DNA from: REEB481 sp044360435
GTDB taxonomy: Bacteria > Bacteroidota > Bacteroidia > NS11-12g > UBA955
DNA length: 64,000 nucleotides
Direction of reading: 5' to 3'
Assembly (NCBI GenBank): GCA_044360435.1
Contig: JBIKKI010000001.1
Location: 29,966-93,965, forward strand
The notes beneath the pieces were generated by a model. That model made no database searches and had not been told where the DNA came from. It was given only the letters and a program-made list of their open reading frames with translations. This document shows, one piece after another, positions 58,875-64,000 of the stretch. The first letter of the stretch is position 1. Each line of letters starts with the position of its first letter. The position numbers and the translations under genes were made by a program.

Positions 58875-60923
58875 TTAAAAGGAATTAGCAATGGTTACTT
58901 GACCCACCAGGCGAAGTTTTAGCCTGTAGAAGGAGTACAATTTTCTGTAGTCGGAACCCTCTGTGTTCAGGCGCGGCACAAACACGATGTAGCGCGCCCC
59001 GCGGAGGTTTACCATACCTGTTTCAGACACCGGTGCCAGCAGTGTTGCCGCGGAACGGGCAATCACCGCGCCATTGGCCTGATTCACGGTCGAAGCAGGA
59101 ATCTGTGCCTCAGGAACGATGCTGTCCAAAACAAAACGATTGGCATCCAACAAATAGGCTTTCATGCTGATGCTCACCGGGTAATCGTTCTCGGCGTAAA
59201 TTTTCAACACGGCACTTTTTGCCTGTTCTATTCCCTTAATCGCGCCAAGGTTTAGCACCTGTGTATCCCGGAAATACACACCGGGAGATTTGAAACTGAT
59301 CGGCATGGAAGCATCCAGGTACACGTTCAGAGGTTTGTCGTGGTATAAGAAATCCTTCCAACGGGTGGTATTACCATTGGGATTCATCTGCAGGTTCAGG
59401 TCGTAGGCAAGCTGGTTGGGCAGGTTGCCAATGAAACTGCGCACGTTGGAATTACTGGTGTTTAAAATGTAGGAAGTTTCCCAAGGCGCCCAAGGCTGGA
59501 AGGTGGCGGCGTTGATGTCTGTGTTCACGCCGAGCAGGGTAGGAGCGACCAAGGGAATGGAGGTGTTGTTCAGGGAGTTCTGGCTTTCCAGACTTTTGAT
59601 CAGCACACGTCCCTGGGCGCCAACGCCGTTGGAAACGCGCACGCGCAAAGACACATTTTCCGGTTCCAGACTGCCGCCAATACCTTTAAACAGATCCACA
59701 AGCTGAACACCGTTGATTTGCTCGTTCGACTGGCCGAAGTACCCAATCGCCCATTCGGGTTCAACACCCACAATGCCGTATTCCACACGCACGCTGTCGT
59801 CGAGCGAAACGTTTACCTTCCGCCCACTGCTGTCCAGGTTCACAATGACAATCTGGTGGAAGGTGTTTACCGTATCGGTAACAGAAGGGTTTTTACCGCG
59901 GTAATCAACCACGTAGCCATTCATGTCCACATCTTCCACATATTTTTTTGTTTCTCCCGGAACAGCGGCGGGCACCTTGATGATGCGTTCAACACTTTGT
60001 CCATTCTTCACCACATTGGGGAGGCGGAAGGTCATGGTCAGGTTTTCCTGAATGGTGGTAGAAATGCGGATGCGCAGGGTTCCTTTTCTGGCCTGAACAA
60101 ACTTGAGCTCAGGTCCGCCCATTTCCATACTGGTTCCTTCATCCTGGTACAGCACATTTTGACTGGGGAATGCAGCTGTTGCGGCTCTGGGTTTGAGTCC
60201 ATTCACCGTGAGGTTCAACTGAACGCCTTTAAATGCATCAACCACCACAGGTCCGCTGCTGGCGTCGGTTTTCAGTGTTTTTATCTGCGCAGTAAGTGTT
60301 TTGTAAACAGTTTTACCGGACAGCGATGTTCTGGAGTTTTGCCGGGAATTAGGGGCCAGGTTGTAGAAGGTTTGGGTGCTGACAACAGAGTTGTCGGTTT
60401 TGTTCCGAAGCTCAAAAGTCACTTCAGAAAGATTGACCGGAAGCTCATTGAAAATCTCCATGGTCAGCCAGCCACTGTCGAGCGTGGCGTATTCGAAGAA
60501 GGCACTGGCGTCAAGATCTACCGGGTTGAGGTTGGTGAGGTTTTGTGCCGGAATCACCTGCGTGCTGCCGTGTGCCAGAATGAATGCAGGATTGATTTCA
60601 GCAAGCGTAACCCTGCGCGAGATGCTCTGGTCATTCAGGCGCAGGGTTTTCAGTGTGAAGTATCGGGTAACAACCGTATCGGGTATTTTGATTCCGTCCA
60701 GACGGTTGCTGGTATAAACGAGTTGGTTGTATTCCAGCGCATAACTGCTGTCGCCGGCCTTGTTAAGCAGGTTTCCTGTGTACAGTTGGTCAAGGGCGAT
60801 GTCTGCACGGGCTATGGGTGCAAGGTATTCAGCATCCCAATAGGTGGAATCATTTTTCCTGCAGGCACCGAGTGTCAGGACAAGACAAGCAGACAGGAAT
60901 ACGCGGGAGTAGGAGCACATCAT
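58875..60923 (-). CDS. Large lipoprotein of unknown function
   Basis: 682 residues with an SPII signal (FLSACLVLTLGACRKND). It is beta-rich throughout (for example TLRIRISTTIQENLTMTFRLP, VSLRVRVSNGVGAQGRVLIKSLES) with segments resembling repeated Ig-like domains, ending in a basic YRKLYSFYRLKLRLVGQV. No family is recognised. It sits between a desaturase (34 nt upstream) and the DUF5723-like gene (6 nt downstream) on the same strand. A lipoprotein plus barrel-like protein pair suggests an outer-membrane complex. Confidence 0.75.
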   Translation of the reverse strand: MMCSYSRVFLSACLVLTLGACRKNDSTYWDAEYLAPIARADIALDQLYTGNLLNKAGDSSYALEYNQLVYTSNRLDGIKIPDTVVTRYFTLKTLRLNDQSISRRVTLAEINPAFILAHGSTQVIPAQNLTNLNPVDLDASAFFEYATLDSGWLTMEIFNELPVNLSEVTFELRNKTDNSVVSTQTFYNLAPNSRQNSRTSLSGKTVYKTLTAQIKTLKTDASSGPVVVDAFKGVQLNLTVNGLKPRAATAAFPSQNVLYQDEGTSMEMGGPELKFVQARKGTLRIRISTTIQENLTMTFRLPNVVKNGQSVERIIKVPAAVPGETKKYVEDVDMNGYVVDYRGKNPSVTDTVNTFHQIVIVNLDSSGRKVNVSLDDSVRVEYGIVGVEPEWAIGYFGQSNEQINGVQLVDLFKGIGGSLEPENVSLRVRVSNGVGAQGRVLIKSLESQNSLNNTSIPLVAPTLLGVNTDINAATFQPWAPWETSYILNTSNSNVRSFIGNLPNQLAYDLNLQMNPNGNTTRWKDFLYHDKPLNVYLDASMPISFKSPGVYFRDTQVLNLGAIKGIEQAKSAVLKIYAENDYPVSISMKAYLLDANRFVLDSIVPEAQIPASTVNQANGAVIARSAATLLAPVSETGMVNLRGARYIVFVPRLNTEGSDYRKLYSFYRLKLRLVGQVTIANSF

Positions 60924-60957
60924 GTTATAGGTACACCACCAGGGTGTTGGATTCTGT

Positions 60958-62073
60958 TCAGGAATGAGCCAACTGCAGGTCTTTACCGGACCCGAGCTGG
61001 CGCATCAAACGCAGGTGTGAGAAGAAGGCCTCACGGAAGGTGGGATATTCCAGGTATGGAACATTGTATTTGGCCGCAACCTGTTGTACAATTTTACGCA
61101 CATCCGGATAATGCACGTGGCTGATTTGCGGGAACAAATGGTGTTCTACCTGAAAGTTCAGGCCGCCTGTAAACCAAGTCCAAAATGCAGAGTTGGGAGC
61201 AAAGTTCGCAGTGGTAGCCATTTGGTGTACAGCCCACTCCTGAGGAATGCGTGTGCGCACATCCATATTGGCTTCTACAAAGTGTGTTTTTTCTACCACG
61301 TGGGCCATCTGGAACACACAACTCAGAATGATTCCGAGGGTAATATGCAGCGAGAAGAAGCAAAGAACGCCAGCGCCAACACCCAGGAAATAGATGGGAA
61401 GTCCGAGGTATACAACTGTGTACATCAATTTGGTTACCCAGAAAATCACATGTTCATGGACAGGGATTTTTGGAAGATCTGTGGTGTATACGCGGCGCTT
61501 GAAGTACTTTTCAAAATCAGCAACATACATCCAGAACACAGAACTGATGGCATATAAACCCATCATATACACATGTTGGAATTTGTGTGCAGGTTTCCAG
61601 GGTTGGCTGGGACAATGACGCAATGCCGGAATTTTGGCGATGTCGTCATCAACACCATCTACATTGGTGTATGTGTGGTGAATCACATTGTGTTTTGTTT
61701 TCCAGATGAAGGCATGGCTGCCCAACAGGCTCATGATGTTACCGAACCAATTGTTCACGCGCCCTTTGGAAGAGAAGCTGCCGTGGCAGGCATCGTGCAT
61801 GATGTTGAATCCAGCCAGTGCATGAAATACGCCTACCAAGGCAAACAAAAGCACCGACGCCCAAACAGGAAGTCCGGCAAACAGTGCCAATACCAACAAA
61901 GTCGGAACGGCCACCATGATGATGGTCGTTTTGGTGTACAAACGGCGGTCGCCGGTTTTCTTTATTCCTTTTTTCTTGAAAAACTCGTCTACCGCTGCAC
62001 GTAACTCTCCGTAAAACTTGTTCCCCTGATTTTCAAATACTGGAGGAGGAACATTCATTTTTGAAGTATTCAT
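60958..62073 (-). CDS. Fatty acid desaturase, front-end (linoleoyl-CoA/delta-6-like) type
   Basis: 371 residues. Integral membrane di-iron desaturase. Three histidine boxes: HDACH, HNVIHH and QVEHH (in GGLNFQVEHHLFPQISHVHYP); a Gln instead of His in the third box is typical of front-end desaturases. Several membrane helices separate them. No fused cytochrome b5 domain, so it needs an external electron donor. A second ATG at residue 6 is possible. A TATCTTTG element lies 24 nt upstream. First gene of the group with the two exported proteins. Confidence 0.92.
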   Translation of the reverse strand: MNTSKMNVPPPVFENQGNKFYGELRAAVDEFFKKKGIKKTGDRRLYTKTTIIMVAVPTLLVLALFAGLPVWASVLLFALVGVFHALAGFNIMHDACHGSFSSKGRVNNWFGNIMSLLGSHAFIWKTKHNVIHHTYTNVDGVDDDIAKIPALRHCPSQPWKPAHKFQHVYMMGLYAISSVFWMYVADFEKYFKRRVYTTDLPKIPVHEHVIFWVTKLMYTVVYLGLPIYFLGVGAGVLCFFSLHITLGIILSCVFQMAHVVEKTHFVEANMDVRTRIPQEWAVHQMATTANFAPNSAFWTWFTGGLNFQVEHHLFPQISHVHYPDVRKIVQQVAAKYNVPYLEYPTFREAFFSHLRLMRQLGSGKDLQLAHS

Positions 62074-62097
62074 TGATGATTTACTTATGTTGTTTCA

Positions 62098-62105
62098 CAA
62101 AGATA
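62098..62105 (-). promoter_or_regulatory. -7 promoter element of the desaturase gene
   Basis: TATCTTTG on the minus strand, exact TAnnTTTG, 24 nt before the ATG at 62073. Confidence 0.6.
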
Positions 62106-62157
62106 ATCAAAGCCTTGGCCATGAAGGCACATCCTTAGAATATACTTTTTTTGCCAC

Positions 62158-63522
62158 ATGGATTTACCGGAGGCTTTTTTAGAACGCCTGCGTGGTGATT
62201 ATGCCGGCAGTTATGTGCAAAAGATACAGGCTTTTGAACAGCCCGGAGGCGTTTCTGTAAACCTTCACCCCAGGAAATTTGGCATCGCAGCGCCTGGCGC
62301 CGCAAGTGCTGTTTTGTGGAATACAAGGGGTTTATTTCTTGCCCCAAGGCCTCAGTTTGTGTACGACCCGTGGTTTCATGGCGGTGCCTATTACGTTCAG
62401 GAGGCCGGAAGCCAACTCACCGGAACTTTGTTTTCCATGCTTCAACTGCCGGCGCAACCAACGGTGCTCGACCTCTGCGCCTCGCCCGGCGGAAAGAGTG
62501 TACACCTTTCGAATTTGCTTTCGGGCACAGGCGTTTTGGTATCCAACGAACCCATTAAATCTCGTGTGGGTGTGTTGCAGGAAAACCTGAGCAAGGCTGG
62601 TTGGGATAATCTTTTGGTCACGCAGGCGGATCCGGTGGCGTTTCGCGGGCATGAAGAACGGTTCGACGTGATTCTTGTTGATGCGCCTTGCAGCGGGGAA
62701 GGGATGTTCCGTAAAAGTGAGGAAGCCCGCGAACATTGGTCGCCCGACCTGGTGCGCTTCTGCGCGGCCCGACAGCAACGTCTGCTCGATGATGTCTGGC
62801 CTGCATTGAAACCCGGCGGATTTTTGTTGTACAGCACCTGCACCCTGAATCGTTCTGAAAACGAAGGGCAACTCGAAACCCTCTTGCAATCTGCGGATGC
62901 AGTACCGGTTTCCATAAAACTTCCTGCCGTTTGGGGATTGGCGGAAGGGAATAGTGACACTTCCTGTTGGTATCATTGGCCGGAAAATGGCGGGGGCGAA
63001 GGTTTTTTTGTTGGGGTGCTTCAGAAGCGGGGCCAGGTGGATGAATCCCGGGAACCGGTCAAGCAGCAGTTGGTAAAACGCAAGGAAATCAGCCGGCCGG
63101 CGTGGGTTTCTGAAGGTGCGCACCTGGTTGAACGCGAAGAGGGGTTGTACCTCATCAGCGAAAGGGCTGCCCGCTTCAGCACGATGTTGCATCCGGTCCG
63201 GGTGGTACATGTCGGCAGCCGCGCGGGTGCATTCATGGGAAAGAAATTCAAGCCCGATCCTGAATTGGCGCTCAGCGTGCATTTCAACAGCGGGAAAAGC
63301 GCTGCGCTTTCATTGGAAGAAGCCCTGTTGTTTCTGTGTGGAGATGGCATTCTGCCTGAAACAGCTTCTGAAGGATGGAATGCAGTTTCTTTTGAAGGAC
63401 TGCCCTTGGGCTGGATCAACCACCTGGGTCGCCGCAGCAACAATCTGTGGCCTCAGGCATGGCGCATCCGCAACCGTCCCACGCAACCGTATCCGTTGCC
63501 TTTTTGGTTCACACAGGCCTGA
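62158..63522 (+). CDS. rRNA cytosine-C5 methyltransferase, RsmF/NOL1-NOP2-Sun type
   Basis: 454 residues. Catalytic domain (about 20-285) with SAM-binding VLDLCASPGGKSVHLSNLL, motif IV VDAPCSGEGMFRK and motif VI STCTLNRSENE, the two catalytic Cys. The C-terminal roughly 150 residues (GAFMGKKFKPDPELALSV, GLPLGWINHLGRRSNNLWPQAWRIR) form the PUA-like end found in RsmF and its Gram-positive relatives. It probably methylates a 16S rRNA cytosine. Single gene, divergent from the desaturase; the ATG at 62158 follows a T-rich stretch. Confidence 0.92.
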   Translation: MDLPEAFLERLRGDYAGSYVQKIQAFEQPGGVSVNLHPRKFGIAAPGAASAVLWNTRGLFLAPRPQFVYDPWFHGGAYYVQEAGSQLTGTLFSMLQLPAQPTVLDLCASPGGKSVHLSNLLSGTGVLVSNEPIKSRVGVLQENLSKAGWDNLLVTQADPVAFRGHEERFDVILVDAPCSGEGMFRKSEEAREHWSPDLVRFCAARQQRLLDDVWPALKPGGFLLYSTCTLNRSENEGQLETLLQSADAVPVSIKLPAVWGLAEGNSDTSCWYHWPENGGGEGFFVGVLQKRGQVDESREPVKQQLVKRKEISRPAWVSEGAHLVEREEGLYLISERAARFSTMLHPVRVVHVGSRAGAFMGKKFKPDPELALSVHFNSGKSAALSLEEALLFLCGDGILPETASEGWNAVSFEGLPLGWINHLGRRSNNLWPQAWRIRNRPTQPYPLPFWFTQA

Positions 63523-63539
63523 AAACAGCACACGCGGCT

Positions 63540-63547
63540 TAACTTCG
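63540..63547 (+). promoter_or_regulatory. Candidate -7 element of the DUF6150-like gene
   Basis: TAACTTCG (TAnnTTCG variant), 4 nt before the ATG at 63552. Confidence 0.4.
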
Positions 63548-63551
63548 TTGC

Positions 63552-63899
63552 ATGCAGTGTTTGAAATATATGCTGGGCCTCGCACTATTCTGGTGTTTCG
63601 TCCCAGGGAAACTACAGGCTCAGTCCGTTTACGCTGTAGATTATGAAAGTCAGGCGGATGTGAAGGTTTTTGTGGTGAGTTACGAAAGCCAGGCAGACCT
63701 TAAGGTTTATAAGGTGAAATATCAGAGTCAGGCCAGCGGCAACGACGGCAAATGGTTTTTCACGGATTATGCCAGTCAGGCCAAGAAGAAAATCTACTTT
63801 GTGAAGTATGAAAGTCAGGCAGATTTGAAGATTTATTTCGTGGATTACGAAAGTCAGGCGGGCTGGCGCACACAGGCAAAGAAACACCTGTTGTATTAA
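63552..63899 (+). CDS. DUF6150-like exported repeat protein
   Basis: 115 residues with a signal peptide (GLALFWCFVPGKLQAQ). The mature part is almost entirely a 13-residue repeat centred on YxSQA: YESQAD at 31 and 44, YQSQAS at 57, YASQAK at 73, YESQAD at 86, YESQAG at 99, each followed by a beta-strand (LKVYKV, KIYFV). This fits a small beta solenoid or roll; the DUF6150 family of Bacteroidota has such repeats. Function unknown. TAACTTCG lies 4 nt before the ATG. Confidence 0.8.
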   Translation: MQCLKYMLGLALFWCFVPGKLQAQSVYAVDYESQADVKVFVVSYESQADLKVYKVKYQSQASGNDGKWFFTDYASQAKKKIYFVKYESQADLKIYFVDYESQAGWRTQAKKHLLY

Positions 63900-63902
63900 G
63901 CA

Positions 63903-64000
63903 TCACTCGCGGCAGCCGAGCACCGAACAAATGGGACACAGCTCTGGCTTGTGGCCACGCGCCGGACAAAACTGTCTTCCGAAGAAAATAATCTGCAAAT
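63903..64000 (-). CDS. Endonuclease III-like DNA glycosylase, C-terminal end only
   Basis: The minus strand enters from the window edge and stops with TGA at 63905-63903. The visible 31 residues read IIFFGRQFCPARGHKPELC, then PICSVLGCRE. Four Cys in a C-x9-C-x2-C-x4-C pattern after FGR resemble the C-terminal 4Fe-4S loop of HhH-GPD glycosylases such as endonuclease III. The spacing is wider than the E. coli C-x6-C-x2-C-x5-C loop. The catalytic Lys/Asp region is outside the window, so the assignment rests on this loop alone. Confidence 0.6.
   Translation of the reverse strand, partial: LQIIFFGRQFCPARGHKPELCPICSVLGCRE

Noticed and set aside
59718..61124. Long (468-codon) plus-strand open frame
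   Set aside because: It runs antisense through the lipoprotein and desaturase genes, whose signal peptide and histidine boxes are clear; its translation has no recognisable motif.

Overview
This is chromosomal DNA from a member of the Bacteroidota. Four things support that. TAnnTTTG-type promoter elements lie just upstream of many genes. The window encodes type IX secretion-associated proteins (a PorV2-like outer-membrane protein and a type B sorting C-terminus). Several families are typical of the phylum (an acidic DUF2795 protein, a 2TM-domain protein, a DUF6150-like repeat protein, CarB without the MGS domain). There are also many SPII lipoproteins and a carboxypeptidase-like-domain TonB-dependent receptor. 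I cannot place it below phylum with confidence; a flavobacterial or chitinophagal-type genome is likely. I see no prophage, insertion sequence, CRISPR array, rRNA or tRNA. Genes are densely packed, often overlapping by ATGA or GTGA, and most of the window is core genome about half GC.

Layout. 0-2.4 kb (minus): a TPR protein cut by the window edge, a lipoprotein and a pyruvate dehydrogenase E2. 2.8-11 kb (plus): a large TonB-linked receptor, thyA, a lipoprotein/Pmp3 fusion, carB and a small lipoprotein. 11-17.9 kb: a minus-strand GT4/CapA/DUF3050 group, rmuC on plus, and a minus operon of O-methyltransferase, DUF2256 and a photolyase-related protein that has lost most iron-sulfur ligands of its family. 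18-25 kb: DUF2795, hflX, a secreted protein/membrane protein/deacetylase-fold operon, PorV2 and an AcpH-like gene, and msrB. 25-29 kb (minus): two kynurenine-pathway genes (HAAO and ACMSD) around a 2TM protein, followed by a LytS/LytTR two-component pair. 29-35 kb: dusB, CPBP protease, cdsA, methylmalonyl-CoA epimerase, DUF429 and an RluB-type pseudouridine synthase with a repetitive basic tail.

35-44 kb (plus): an OB-fold protein behind a striking double palindrome, then a tight operon of two M16 peptidases, a T9SS-B protein, ybeY, mnmG and a lipoprotein. 44-48 kb (plus): pheS, lpxH, a propeller-like protein and prfA. The AT-rich gap between these two operons (43.8-44.2 kb) shows an abrupt GC-skew reversal. 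48-55 kb: purQ, an epimerase, aroQ, leuS and iscS-iscU-iscA. 55-64 kb: ftsH, a DUF5723-like protein with a large lipoprotein and a front-end-type desaturase, an RsmF-like methyltransferase, a 13-residue-repeat protein, and the C-terminal end of an endonuclease III-like gene.

The most interesting signals are regulatory. Two isc promoters share a 19-bp palindrome-like site; two overlapping palindromes 10 bp apart lie upstream of the OB-fold gene; and about ten genes have their -7 element only 4-8 nt before the start codon, which predicts leaderless or nearly leaderless mRNAs.
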